This document shows, piece by piece, positions 1 through 8,775 of a DNA stretch of 64,000 nucleotides (positions within the stretch are counted from its first letter, which is position 1; each line of letters opens with the position of its first letter). The notes beneath the pieces are model-generated. The model was given only the letters and a program-made list of their open reading frames with translations. It was not told the DNA's origin and made no database searches. Origin of the DNA: Candidatus Helarchaeota archaeon (lineage in GTDB: Archaea; Asgardarchaeota; Lokiarchaeia; Helarchaeales; RDOG01). The stretch is taken from positions 1-64,000 of the forward strand of contig JAHPZH010000006.1 in assembly GCA_019058315.1 (NCBI GenBank), written 5' to 3'. Made by a program: the position numbers and the translations under genes.

Positions 1-94
1 ATGTAATTGCTGCAAGAATAACCAAAACTAGTGTCATTAACCAAGTAACGAAATACTGAAATTTAAAACTGAGATCTCCTATAAAATCTGTCAT
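1..94 (-). CDS. Partial small membrane protein (C-terminus beyond window edge)
   Basis: An open frame on the minus strand starts at an ATG (complement of 92-94) and runs off the window edge. The 31 visible residues begin MTDFIGDLSF and continue into a hydrophobic segment (roughly residues 14-30, rich in L, V, I, A) that looks like a transmembrane helix. The family cannot be named from this fragment. The following 320 bases up to the next gene are AT-rich and show no further gene. Confidence 0.4.
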   Translation of the reverse strand, partial: MTDFIGDLSFKFQYFVTWLMTLVLVILAAIT

Positions 95-416
95 TTAATC
101 AACCTTTTAAATAATTTCTTCAATTTCGATTTCTTTTGATTTTTTTTATTGTGAAAAAAACCAGGCATTTGGTACTCTTTAAAAAGATTTTTTGACAGAT
201 TTGTGTTAAAAAAAATAATAAATTAAGAAGGATTGAATTAGAAAAATTTAATGTATAATACGAAGAATTTGGAGAGCTTGAAAAGTTAGTAAATTTTACT
301 TTAGAAAATTGATTAACTTGAGGATGTATTTAAAATAAATTCAAACAAAAATATGTCAAAATTAAATTCGCGCCAACCCGTCCAAAGAGTTTTGGTAATA
401 TAAATAAAATTCATAC

Positions 417-890
417 TTATTTTAAATTTTTTAAAATTTCATAAAGAACAATTGCTGCATATCCTATTGACCCGATATCACTAGGTAAGTCAAGAAAAAC
501 GGCAGTACCCATATCTAACTCTTTTTTAGAAAGTCCAGGTTTACTTCCTGCAAAAACTAACATAATTTTTAAATTCTTTTTAATAGAATCAATTATTTCA
601 GCTACATTAAATGCAATTTTTGCATATGGTTTATGAATGAATGTATAAATTTTATCCGGTTTTAATAATTCAATTGCATCAGGTAAATCTTTTACAAAAA
701 CTAAATTTTTTCCCTTTTTGAAAATCATCTTTTGGCTTTCCGGCACTCCCACGGTTGCAGCAGAGCCCACAGCTTTTGATATAACGAATGTATCAACATT
801 AAACCCTAGAATTAGTTCAGTCATTTCCCTAATTTTTTGAGAGCCATAAACATTGTGTAATATGACATATAGATTTTTCATTGTTTTCAC
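417..890 (-). CDS. SPOUT-superfamily RNA methyltransferase (COG4080-like, often annotated RecB-family nuclease)
   Basis: A 157-residue protein that appears to belong to the archaeal group annotated either as SpoU/SPOUT RNA methylase or as RecB-family nuclease. The N-terminus has an alternating hydrophobic strand (LYVILHNV) followed by a helix, and the segment FVISKAVGSAATVGVPE looks typical of the group. The C-terminus, LPSDIGSIGYAAIVLYEIL, resembles the knot region of SPOUT enzymes, where S-adenosylmethionine binds. The target RNA cannot be read from the sequence. Two in-frame ATGs (residues 1 and 4) are possible starts. Another SPOUT enzyme, aTrm56, lies at 1819-2355. The family is assigned from memory of the pattern, so the exact group is less certain than the fold. 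Confidence 0.6.
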   Translation of the reverse strand: MKTMKNLYVILHNVYGSQKIREMTELILGFNVDTFVISKAVGSAATVGVPESQKMIFKKGKNLVFVKDLPDAIELLKPDKIYTFIHKPYAKIAFNVAEIIDSIKKNLKIMLVFAGSKPGLSKKELDMGTAVFLDLPSDIGSIGYAAIVLYEILKNLK

Positions 891-1053
891 TTTTTCTTAA
901 AAAATAATTGTTAGTAAATAAAATTTCATAAATTAAATAAATTTATAAATTTAAATCAAAAAAGGTTAATACTTTAGATTTTTCTATAGATCATTAAAAG
1001 TAAAGGAGATTAAAATTTAAAAATGAAATTTATTGCTTGAATACTACCAGATA

Positions 1054-1560
1054 TTATTGTAAATCTTCCTCAAGAATTTCTACATTGGTTTCCAGAATTT
1101 CTATTATATTTTCATTTGATATATTTTCAAGAGCAGTTGAACATTTAGGACAATTGAACGAAACTTCCATTGCGTCCTCGAATGTGAATCTAGGACATCC
1201 ATTAAGACATTGGTAAAAAACATGCTCCTTCTCATAGTTAAGTCGTTCTTTTAATTTATGTAAAACCGCTCTTTTTTTATTATTTACTAAATCTCCGATT
1301 CTTTCAGGGTTTAATTTCCAATAGTATACAAACCATCCAGTCTTTTTATCTCTAATTCTTCTAAATACAGCCAGATGGTAATCATATAATTTATATAATA
1401 TTTTTCGGACGATATTAAGTTTAATTTCTAATTTTGTCGCTAATTCTTCATCAGTGGCTTCGGGTTTACTACCAAGCATGGAGACAATCGTAACTGCCTC
1501 ATCACCCACTAATATTTTAACAATATTTAGAAATAATTCGTCATCGACCCTTGGAGACAC
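1054..1560 (-). CDS. tfe: Transcription initiation factor E alpha subunit (TFE)
   Basis: A 168-residue homologue of archaeal TFE and the N-terminal half of eukaryotic TFIIE-alpha, which helps RNA polymerase open promoters. Residues about 1-85 form the extended winged helix (MLGSKPEATDEELATKLEIKLNIVRKILYKL), followed by a linker with YYWKLNPE. A zinc ribbon covers about 112-142, with cysteine pairs CLNGC and CPKC. The length is normal for the family. The start is GTG at the complement of 1558-1560; an in-frame stop lies directly upstream, so no longer start is possible. Confidence 0.9.
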   Translation of the reverse strand: MSPRVDDELFLNIVKILVGDEAVTIVSMLGSKPEATDEELATKLEIKLNIVRKILYKLYDYHLAVFRRIRDKKTGWFVYYWKLNPERIGDLVNNKKRAVLHKLKERLNYEKEHVFYQCLNGCPRFTFEDAMEVSFNCPKCSTALENISNENIIEILETNVEILEEDLQ

Positions 1561-1818
1561 TTAAATTGAACTTCCGATTTATTTTATTATAATTTTAAAC
1601 AAATATATTTATTTCAATTAAATAAATAACTAATCAATACTTAAATTTTCTTACAAATAACTAAATTTTATTCAATTTCTAAAAATAAATTTGTAAATAT
1701 TCGAAAGTTTAATTTTGGCTCATTAGAAAATCCCAAAATAAATAAAAAATATTTTTTAGATTTTAAAATTTCAAATATCTAAATAATTATAAAATTTTGG
1801 GCTTAAATGGTGTAAAAA

Positions 1819-2355
1819 TTGCAGCAAATTATTATATTAAGAATGGGGCACCGACAATTCAGGGATAATCGTATAACTACACATGTGGGTTTAGTAGGTA
1901 GAGCATTTGGTGCCAAAGGAATGATTTTAGCGGATATTAGTGATGCATCTGTAAAAGATTCCATTAATGAAATTAATCAAAATTGGGGTGGTAATTTTTT
2001 TATAGAAATGAATGTTCAACATCTTAAATTTTTAAAAGATTGGATAAATAAGGGGAATTTGGTTGTTCATTTAACTATGTATGGAGAAAATTTGTCAAAA
2101 AATCTTATTAACGAAATCAAAAAAAAAGAAGGGGATGTATTAGTAGTAGTGGGGTCTCAAAAAGTTCCTAAAACCTTATATGATCTAGCACATTATAATA
2201 TCTCTATTTCTAATCAACCGCATTCAGAAATTTCAGCATTAACAATTTTTTTAGACCGTTATTTTGAAGGAAAACAATTATTAAAAAAATTCAAAGGAGC
2301 AAAATTTGAGATCATTCCATCAAAGAAGAAGAAAATTGTTCGTAGTCTAAAATAA
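1819..2355 (+). CDS. tRNA (cytidine(56)-2'-O)-methyltransferase, aTrm56
   Basis: A 178-residue SPOUT methyltransferase that in archaea methylates the 2'-OH of C56 in the T-loop of tRNA. The family signature is near the N-terminus: RMGHRQFRDNRITTHVGL, followed by VGRAFGAKGM. The C-terminal half has the knot motifs VVVGSQKVP and NISISNQPHSEISALTIFLDR. The start is TTG at 1819, with a 258-bp AT-rich intergenic region before it and a divergent TFE gene. It ends 3 bp before the convergent MBF1 stop. Its substrate position is of interest here because the tRNA-Leu in this window has an intron in the T-loop. Confidence 0.9.
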   Translation: MQQIIILRMGHRQFRDNRITTHVGLVGRAFGAKGMILADISDASVKDSINEINQNWGGNFFIEMNVQHLKFLKDWINKGNLVVHLTMYGENLSKNLINEIKKKEGDVLVVVGSQKVPKTLYDLAHYNISISNQPHSEISALTIFLDRYFEGKQLLKKFKGAKFEIIPSKKKKIVRSLK

Positions 2356-2358
2356 ATC

Positions 2359-2859
2359 TTATTCCTTCTTTTTTTTAATTTGAACAACATCACCTATTGT
2401 GGTTTCATCTTTTGGTTTTTTACTGGGTTTTGGATAGAATTCCTCGACATCTTTTTCTGTCAGACTAATATTTAATAAATTTTCAATTTTTTTTATTACT
2501 TTTACTGAAGGATTTATTTTATTTTGTTCTATTCGTCTAATAAGTGAAAGCGGTTCTTTTAAATTACGAGCAAAATCATTTTGTGTCATTTTTCTTTTTT
2601 CTCTTGCTTCTTTTATAATTTTCCCAAAGTTTTCAATTAAGAAAAAATCACCTTTATATTTCTCTCGTCTATATGGGGGTTTTTTTCGTTTAACATATCT
2701 GGGTTTTGTCGAACTAATCGTTTTAGGTGATTTTGTTGATTTTCCAAACCTTGAACAACTCTGACATACTTTTAATTTTGCCCCTTCTACGTATTTGTAA
2801 ATAGGTTTCCCAAAAATAGGTCTCCCACAAATATCACATGTGGATTCACTTTCTGACAT
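2359..2859 (-). CDS. Multiprotein bridging factor 1 (MBF1), zinc ribbon plus HTH
   Basis: A 166-residue archaeal MBF1-type transcriptional co-factor. The N-terminal zinc ribbon (about residues 8-37) has the pairs CDIC and CQSC, and a basic linker follows (KPRYVKRKKPPYRREKY). A Cro/C1-type helix-turn-helix occupies about 78-135 (IIKEAREKRKMTQNDFARNL through RRIEQNKINPSVKVIKKIE). Archaeal MBF1 differs from the eukaryotic protein by carrying this N-terminal zinc ribbon. The gene converges on aTrm56 with only 3 bp between stop codons. It lies downstream of the roadblock gene on the same strand, separated by 69 bp. Confidence 0.9.
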   Translation of the reverse strand: MSESESTCDICGRPIFGKPIYKYVEGAKLKVCQSCSRFGKSTKSPKTISSTKPRYVKRKKPPYRREKYKGDFFLIENFGKIIKEAREKRKMTQNDFARNLKEPLSLIRRIEQNKINPSVKVIKKIENLLNISLTEKDVEEFYPKPSKKPKDETTIGDVVQIKKKKE

Positions 2860-2928
2860 AATAGGAACTCCTTTAAAAAAAGGTTCCTTTGAATATAAAA
2901 AGAGGAATTTATTAACTGTAAATCAGTG

Positions 2929-3402
2929 TTACATTTTATCTAATTCGCCTAAGGCTGATTTTAAATCCTCATCTTCAGCCTCGCCAGTCCCTAATTCTTC
3001 CATCATTGGAGGAGCTTCACCTAGAAACTCCGATAGAACTTTTTCTAATTCGGATGAGGCATTTTTCATTACTAATCTTATCATACCGATATTTACGTCT
3101 TTGTCAGTAATAATACATAATACTCCTTGTCCACAAGATGCTGCAAAAATTTTACCATCATTAAACTCAGATGTGACAATATTGAGGTTTCCAATATCCA
3201 GACTCTTACCTTGTTCTTCACTAGCACAAAATACTGCACTTGCAATTGCACCGATACCATCAACATCTACTGGGTAATAACTAAACTTTGAGACATGCGC
3301 AATAGTGAGACCTGTTCGATCTGCTAGAATAACCTTTTTAATACCTGGTTCACTCTTTATTATTCTTGCCAAAATTTTGTCAAATGCCTTTACATCCATC
3401 AT
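2929..3402 (-). CDS. Roadblock/LC7 domain protein
   Basis: A 157-residue protein whose first 120 residues follow the roadblock/longin-like pattern: a helix (FDKILARIIKSEPGIKKVIL), the strand pair ADRTGLTIAHVSKF, a central helix (DGIGAIASAVFCASEEQGKSL) and strands NIVTSEF and GVLCIITDKDVNIGMIRLVM. The last 30 residues are an acidic tail. Roadblock proteins bind or regulate small GTPases of the MglA, Rag and Rab type and are expanded in Asgard archaea. No GTPase gene is adjacent; the nearest are at 35148, 43956 and 51396. Tandem ATGs (residues 1-2) mark the start. The roughly 330 bases upstream, to the MCM gene, contain nothing I can identify. Confidence 0.85.
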   Translation of the reverse strand: MMDVKAFDKILARIIKSEPGIKKVILADRTGLTIAHVSKFSYYPVDVDGIGAIASAVFCASEEQGKSLDIGNLNIVTSEFNDGKIFAASCGQGVLCIITDKDVNIGMIRLVMKNASSELEKVLSEFLGEAPPMMEELGTGEAEDEDLKSALGELDKM

Positions 3403-3735
3403 ACGAGTTTACTCCCGTTCAAATATATTAAAAGGATATGATTTTTTTTTATTTCTTAATAAGTATTTGATTGATATTATAAAAATATGTATGACGTTTT
3501 TTAATTTTTTTCTTATAAATACTATTATTATACACTAAAGAAATCAACTATCTTTAACTTTTAATATATTTTCAATTTGATAAAACAATTCATAATATGC
3601 AATTATGTCTCTAATAACTATCCATATTTTTGTCATTGAATATAAAAATTGAAAAATTCTTCAATAGTTAATAATGAAATCTAAAAAAATAATTTAGCAA
3701 ATAATGAGGATTTTTATTTACCAGAATATAACATT

Positions 3736-5796
3736 TTAAGCTTTTTTCCAATGGTCACTGTAGGGTTTAAATATTACTCCTTTTCTTTGAAGATCCTCTA
3801 GTCCGCTTTCAACAAAATCTTTCTCAATTCCACGTGCTAAAGCAAGTTCTATTATACTTTCTGTGGATACAGGACCACCTTTTTCTTCAGATAATTCTTC
3901 AATGATTTTTTCTATTTCCAACATCTTATTTCTTTGACTTGTAAATTGCCCCGTAGTTACAGCTGAAATGTCAAAGCTGCCAGTTTCTCGATCTACACCG
4001 ACTTGTCTAAGAGAGAGTGTCATAATACCAATAGCTCTCTCAGCATCTTCTAAAATCACATCATTTCGTAATGCCATACGAGCATGTGCTTCGGCTAGGC
4101 GAATTAATCCTTCAAGTTGTCTGGATGAAATAGCAATAGGAGAATTTTCTGATTCCCCAGAACCACGCATTTCTAAGTAGAAATCGTTGATTCTTTTTTG
4201 AGCATTGGTTTGTAATACCGGTTTTACATTTCTACGAGCATATCTAATATATTTACTTAATAAATCTGGAGGAATTTCAGGAGCGGATTTAGGGTTTATT
4301 TCTTTATGCAGTTCTAAAATATGTTCAGCTAATTTTGCATCTTTTTCTGCATCAGGAATATCTCTTAGAATGAAAATAAGATCAAATCGAGATAAAATTG
4401 AAACAGGTAGTTTCTTAATATTTTCAGCTACATTTTTATAATCATCATATCTACCATAAGTAGGATTTGCCGCGGCTAATATGGAAGTCCTCGCGTTTAA
4501 ATTTGCCAATATTCCAGCCTTTGCTATGCTTACAGTCTGTTGTTCCATTGCTTCATGTATAGCAACTCTATCTTGTGGATTCATTTTATCGAATTCATCA
4601 ATACATGCAATTCCCATATCAGAAATTACTAAAGCACCCGCTTCAAGAGTCATTTCACCTGTATCTCTGTCTCTCATAACTGCAGCTGTTAATCCTGCAG
4701 CTGTAGAACCTTTTCCACTTGTATAAAGTCCTCTCGGAGCGATTTCTTTAACACTTTGTAAAAGTTGACTTTTTCCTGTTCCAGGATCCCCCACTAGAAG
4801 TATATGAGTATCACCTCTAATTTTCATACCATCTGGTAATTCCTTAGGTCTTCCACCAAAAAGAAGATAGCAAATGGCTTCTTTTATATCATGATTTCCA
4901 TAAATTGATGGTGCAATTGAATTAATTATTTTTTCATGAATTAAAGGATCATTTGATAATTCTTTTATTCTTTTTTCGTCCTCATCTGTTATATCTTCCT
5001 CTAATTCTTTTTCTAATACAGTAATGTTGTTTGCTTCTAAATAGGTATGAAAAGTTGTTAATTTTCCTCTTCCAGAGGAATCTTGTGAAGACCTTAAAAC
5101 ACCAGTAATTGCCACGTTAGCTCCTGGTCTTGCAAGATCTACTATATCTTTTAATAATATTACGTCGATTGTTCTTGGTAATTGACCAGCAGGTAATGCT
5201 TCTGGACTTTCTTGAATACTAATTTTTTGCCAATCAATAAATTTAGAGTTTTCGGGTAAAAATTTGAAAGGCCCTTTTCTTCTACATGAGTCAATATCGC
5301 ATTGTAAAGGTTTTTTAAATCGGTAACCCTCTTGTTTTATAAAAAATGTTCCTCTACATTGTTCACAATAAAATGCAGCATCTATAATTTGGGGTTTAAC
5401 TATGCTTGCTCGATTAAGAATACCGTGAACTTGCATAAGTTTTCCAATATGTTCAGCGCGTAAACTTCTCAATAATATTGTATGGTCTTCATCTAGATTA
5501 GTGAAACGGGCAATAACATCAGGTTTTTGGTCATAATAATCTATATCAACTTCTTTAAGTATATTATTTATGGCTATTGAAGAGTCCTTGATTAATTCAT
5601 CAGGTTTGTCAATGAGATTACGGGCTAATTGTGAATCAAATTTAAATAAATCATTAAAATTAATTTTTAATGATTTTTTATTTTGTAGGGATAGCCCTCG
5701 TATGAGATCCCGATATTTTTTTTCATTTTTTTCATCAATGAATTCTAAAAAAAAACTCTCAAATCTTTTTGAGGGGTCTGTAATTGTTTCCATCAA
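3736..5796 (-). CDS. mcm: Replicative DNA helicase MCM
   Basis: The 686-residue subunit of the archaeal MCM hexamer, which unwinds DNA at the replication fork. The N-terminal domain (to about 260) contains a zinc-binding site with CEQC near residue 143 and a second pair, CDIDSC, near 166. The AAA+ domain has Walker A GDPGTGKSQLLQ near residue 336, Walker B CIDEFDKM near 399 and the arginine finger SRFDLIFIL near 468. A winged helix forms the last 80 residues. Length and motif order are normal. No intein is present. A GINS subunit gene lies upstream on the same strand, which fits a CMG-type helicase locus. Confidence 0.97.
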   Translation of the reverse strand: MMETITDPSKRFESFFLEFIDEKNEKKYRDLIRGLSLQNKKSLKINFNDLFKFDSQLARNLIDKPDELIKDSSIAINNILKEVDIDYYDQKPDVIARFTNLDEDHTILLRSLRAEHIGKLMQVHGILNRASIVKPQIIDAAFYCEQCRGTFFIKQEGYRFKKPLQCDIDSCRRKGPFKFLPENSKFIDWQKISIQESPEALPAGQLPRTIDVILLKDIVDLARPGANVAITGVLRSSQDSSGRGKLTTFHTYLEANNITVLEKELEEDITDEDEKRIKELSNDPLIHEKIINSIAPSIYGNHDIKEAICYLLFGGRPKELPDGMKIRGDTHILLVGDPGTGKSQLLQSVKEIAPRGLYTSGKGSTAAGLTAAVMRDRDTGEMTLEAGALVISDMGIACIDEFDKMNPQDRVAIHEAMEQQTVSIAKAGILANLNARTSILAAANPTYGRYDDYKNVAENIKKLPVSILSRFDLIFILRDIPDAEKDAKLAEHILELHKEINPKSAPEIPPDLLSKYIRYARRNVKPVLQTNAQKRINDFYLEMRGSGESENSPIAISSRQLEGLIRLAEAHARMALRNDVILEDAERAIGIMTLSLRQVGVDRETGSFDISAVTTGQFTSQRNKMLEIEKIIEELSEEKGGPVSTESIIELALARGIEKDFVESGLEDLQRKGVIFKPYSDHWKKA

Positions 5797-6039
5797 ACTC
5801 CCAATTTAACTTGTGTAGAATTAAATTTTTTATACAATTCATTTAATTAATAGTATTTATAAATAAACCGTATTAAGGATAAATGAAAAAAGTAAATTTT
5901 AAAATATTTAAGCGCGATTATTAATTAAAAAAAACTTTTAATTAATACTAAATATTTTTATTATATTCCTAGTTTACCCTAGACTAATTAATTCACTATA
6001 ATTCTTTTATATTTAAAAAAAAATCTTAAAACAACATTT

Positions 6040-6564
6040 TCAATCATTTTTGGGCAAAATTTCGGATTTCCATTTTTCAAAATTTGATAAAATATTATCA
6101 TATAAAATTTTTTCTTCGTTGGTCAAAGATTTAATCAATAATCTTCGATTTTTTGCTTCAACAATGCGTAAAATTTTATATAATCTAAAAGTAAGCAAAT
6201 CATCTAAAAAGGCCTTTGTTTGTTGTTTATTTTCAATTAATTGAGTAGTTGGATATTCCTTAATTTTTTTAGATAAATTTTCTAAATATTCCTTGATTCT
6301 TATATATAAATCATCTTCTAGGGCTTGTAAATTCGAACTATTTTTTTCTCGCCATAAAAACTTATCCAATTTGGCTAAATCTATATTTTTTTCATCCAAT
6401 ATTTCAATCATTTCGTTTTCTTTGAGAATTCTTGCCATCCATATTGGAATTTCCGTTACAATATCTTTTTTTAAATATTCGATTTTTTTTTCAACAAATT
6501 GTGGAATCGGCTTTAAGGCTCTTACTTTAATCTTTTTATTTTTCCACTCAAATAATAAGTTCAT
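6040..6564 (-). CDS. GINS complex subunit, probably Gins23
   Basis: A 174-residue protein with a small beta-rich domain first (residues about 5-45, with VRALKPIPQFVEKKIEYLKK and the motif IVTEIPIWMARIL), followed by a helical A domain to the end. Domain order B then A is that of archaeal Gins23; Gins51 has the reverse. GINS binds MCM and the GAN/Cdc45 protein to form the replicative helicase complex. Position next to MCM (243 bp upstream on the same strand) supports the call, since archaeal GINS and MCM genes are often neighbours. Sequence conservation in this family is low, so the paralogue is less certain than membership. Confidence 0.75.
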   Translation of the reverse strand: MNLLFEWKNKKIKVRALKPIPQFVEKKIEYLKKDIVTEIPIWMARILKENEMIEILDEKNIDLAKLDKFLWREKNSSNLQALEDDLYIRIKEYLENLSKKIKEYPTTQLIENKQQTKAFLDDLLTFRLYKILRIVEAKNRRLLIKSLTNEEKILYDNILSNFEKWKSEILPKND

Positions 6565-6626
6565 TTAAAACGCCTAATATAGATTAAATTAATAAGAATT
6601 GTACTTAGGTTAATAATCAAGATTAA

Positions 6627-7685
6627 TTATACTTCATTTTTTACTTTTTTAATTGCTTTAACCATTTCTGATTCTAATTTCGATTTTGGTTTTTCAATTT
6701 TCTTTCCAATTGTTACTGGTTTTTTAATTTTCCTAATTTCTTTCATCATAGCATCTTTTAAATCTAGTCGTGAATCCTTTTTTTGAATTTGGTTTACTTT
6801 TTCAGCCTTAATAGATGGTTTATTTAAAATTGAAATAATTTTATTTTGTAAGGATTCTAGATTTTCATTAGTAAAATTAAAATTTATCCTATTTTTATAT
6901 AAATAATTTTTTATTTCAGCTTCTGTTTCTTCAATGTTCGCAAAAATGATTTTTTTTATATTTTCATTAAACAAAATCGTGAGAGTTGCGCTAGCTGGTT
7001 TACCTCTGTTGGGAATTTCAAATAAATAAATTAAACCTATTTGTTTTCTATTCAAAAAATGAATTAAGGAATAACATTCCTTTATTTTATCAGTAGCACC
7101 TAATATTAGAACTAAACCTTTAGTAGCAATTCTTATTATCTCTTTTTCATTTATTGAATTAGGAATCCAAGCAACTGGTTCTGGTACGAAATCATTATTT
7201 TTTGATATAATTATAGCTGTTATTGGTTGATTTATTCTAAATTCATCATTAATTTGAGGGGACACAGTCGTTTTTTGGGGGGGTAGTTTACTTATTTCTT
7301 GTATAGGAACACTAGTTTTTTGAGAAACAATATCTGATTCTTGGGATTTGAAATATTTATAAAGTAAATAACCAAATTTTTGTGCTATTCTCACAAATAA
7401 ATCAAGAATTATCATTTTATCCGAAGAAGAAGTGCAAATAAGAAATCCGTTAAAAGCAATTTTATAAATATAGAGATTTTGGTCACTATTCCCCAATTTT
7501 CGTTTAATATAGCTATTTACGGGAATATCTTTATTCTCAAGGATCATTTTCAATAAAATTTTTTTTGCAGATAAGCTGAGATTATTTTCAAAATAACGCC
7601 CCTCTTTATTAATTAATCCATATCTTTTTATTCCCGTATCTCGTAATTCATTTATTATTGTATCGATAAAAGTCAATCTTTCCAT
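6627..7685 (-). CDS. Uncharacterised protein, possible roadblock/longin-like N-terminus and basic C-terminal tail
   Basis: A 352-residue protein I do not recognise. The first 115 residues show a helix-strand-strand pattern resembling a roadblock or longin fold (FIDTIINELRDTGIKRYGLI, then GRYFENN, and FNGFLICTSSSDKMIILDLF). A proline-rich linker (about 118-150) follows. A second alpha/beta segment (about 155-290) contains ITAIIISKNNDFVPEPVAW, KGLVLILGATDKIKECYSLI and QIGLIYLFE. The last 60 residues are very basic (KKPVTIGKKIEKPKSK). It sits between GINS and the divergent RFC gene, so a role linked to replication or to a GTPase is possible but unproven. Confidence 0.45.
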   Translation of the reverse strand: MERLTFIDTIINELRDTGIKRYGLINKEGRYFENNLSLSAKKILLKMILENKDIPVNSYIKRKLGNSDQNLYIYKIAFNGFLICTSSSDKMIILDLFVRIAQKFGYLLYKYFKSQESDIVSQKTSVPIQEISKLPPQKTTVSPQINDEFRINQPITAIIISKNNDFVPEPVAWIPNSINEKEIIRIATKGLVLILGATDKIKECYSLIHFLNRKQIGLIYLFEIPNRGKPASATLTILFNENIKKIIFANIEETEAEIKNYLYKNRINFNFTNENLESLQNKIISILNKPSIKAEKVNQIQKKDSRLDLKDAMMKEIRKIKKPVTIGKKIEKPKSKLESEMVKAIKKVKNEV

Positions 7686-7788
7686 ACTCTTTATGGATTA
7701 GTTAAATATCAAATAATAATCTCTATATTATTTAGTTATTTTTTGGATAAAACCTTTTAGATTCGTGAAAAAAAATAAATACTCTTAA

Positions 7789-8766
7789 ATGCTGGAATTT
7801 ATGATGTCGGATATAATCTGGGTTGAAAAATATCGACCACGATCTCTGAGTGATGTTGTTGGACAAGAACAAATTGTTTCAAGATTAAAGATTTTTGTGG
7901 AAAATAAAAATTTACCGCATTTAATTTTTTCAGGGCCTGCTGGTGTCGGAAAAACTACTTGTGCGCATGCAATGGTAAGAGATTTGTTTGGAACTAATTA
8001 TTCTAGAGATTTGGTCAGGGAATTAAATGCATCGGATGAACGAGGTATTGAAATAATAAGAACTACAATCAAAGAATTTGCTAGACAAAAGACGATATCT
8101 GGAATACCATTTAAAATAATGATTCTGGACGAATCGGATAATATGACTTCAGCGGCACAACAAGCATTAAGACGAACAATGGAATCATATAGTAAAAATA
8201 CCCGTTTTATTTTGTTATGTAATTATAGCTCTAAAATCATTGAACCAATTCAATCTCGTTGTGCAGTATTTAGATTTTCACCTTTAAAAGATGAAGAAAT
8301 CAAACAGCGATTAGAATATATATCAAATCTAGAAAAAATTAAACTAAATTCAGAAGCATTAAAAGCAATTTTATATGTTTCGGGAGGAGATATGAGAAAG
8401 GCAGTAAATGTTCTACAAGCTGCCTCTGCATCTACTAAAACCGTCGATCAAGACGCTATTTTTAAAGTAACTGGGAAGGCAAGACCAGAAGAAATACAAA
8501 AAATGTTACAATTATCATTAGAAGGTAATTTTTTACAAGCAAGAAAAATGTTACAGGATTTATTGTTAAAATATGGTCTCTCAGGTATAGATATTGTAAA
8601 ACAAATTCATAGAGAAATTTATAATTTAGATATTGAGGAAATACAAAAAGTAAAGTTGGCTGATAAAACAGGTGAAATAAATTTTCGTCTTATTGAAGGT
8701 GCAGATGAGAATATTCAATTATCAAGTTTGTTAGCGCAATTTTCAAATCTAAAAAATATTGCTTAA
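7789..8766 (+). CDS. rfcS: Replication factor C small subunit (clamp loader)
   Basis: A 325-residue AAA+ clamp-loader subunit that opens and places the PCNA ring on primed DNA. It shows the RFC boxes: WVEKYRPRSLSDVVGQE near residue 10, Walker A GPAGVGKTTCAHA near 48, Walker B MILDESDNM near 110 (DESD rather than the usual DEAD or DEAA form), RRTMESYSKNTRFILLCNY, and the arginine-finger motif IQSRCAVFRF near 157. A C-terminal collar completes the protein. In-frame ATGs at 7789, 7801 and 7804 are candidate starts; the family usually begins close to the last. It converges on the DP1 gene, with 9 bp between stops. Confidence 0.95.
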   Translation: MLEFMMSDIIWVEKYRPRSLSDVVGQEQIVSRLKIFVENKNLPHLIFSGPAGVGKTTCAHAMVRDLFGTNYSRDLVRELNASDERGIEIIRTTIKEFARQKTISGIPFKIMILDESDNMTSAAQQALRRTMESYSKNTRFILLCNYSSKIIEPIQSRCAVFRFSPLKDEEIKQRLEYISNLEKIKLNSEALKAILYVSGGDMRKAVNVLQAASASTKTVDQDAIFKVTGKARPEEIQKMLQLSLEGNFLQARKMLQDLLLKYGLSGIDIVKQIHREIYNLDIEEIQKVKLADKTGEINFRLIEGADENIQLSSLLAQFSNLKNIA

Positions 8767-8775
8767 TTTATCTAA

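Noticed and set aside
2840..3277. Plus-strand frame across the MBF1-roadblock region
   Set aside because: It overlaps two well-supported minus-strand genes and has no recognisable content.
3968..4726. Open frames opposite the MCM gene
   Set aside because: They are shadows of a conserved helicase gene, with Ser/Ile-rich compositions typical of antisense frames.
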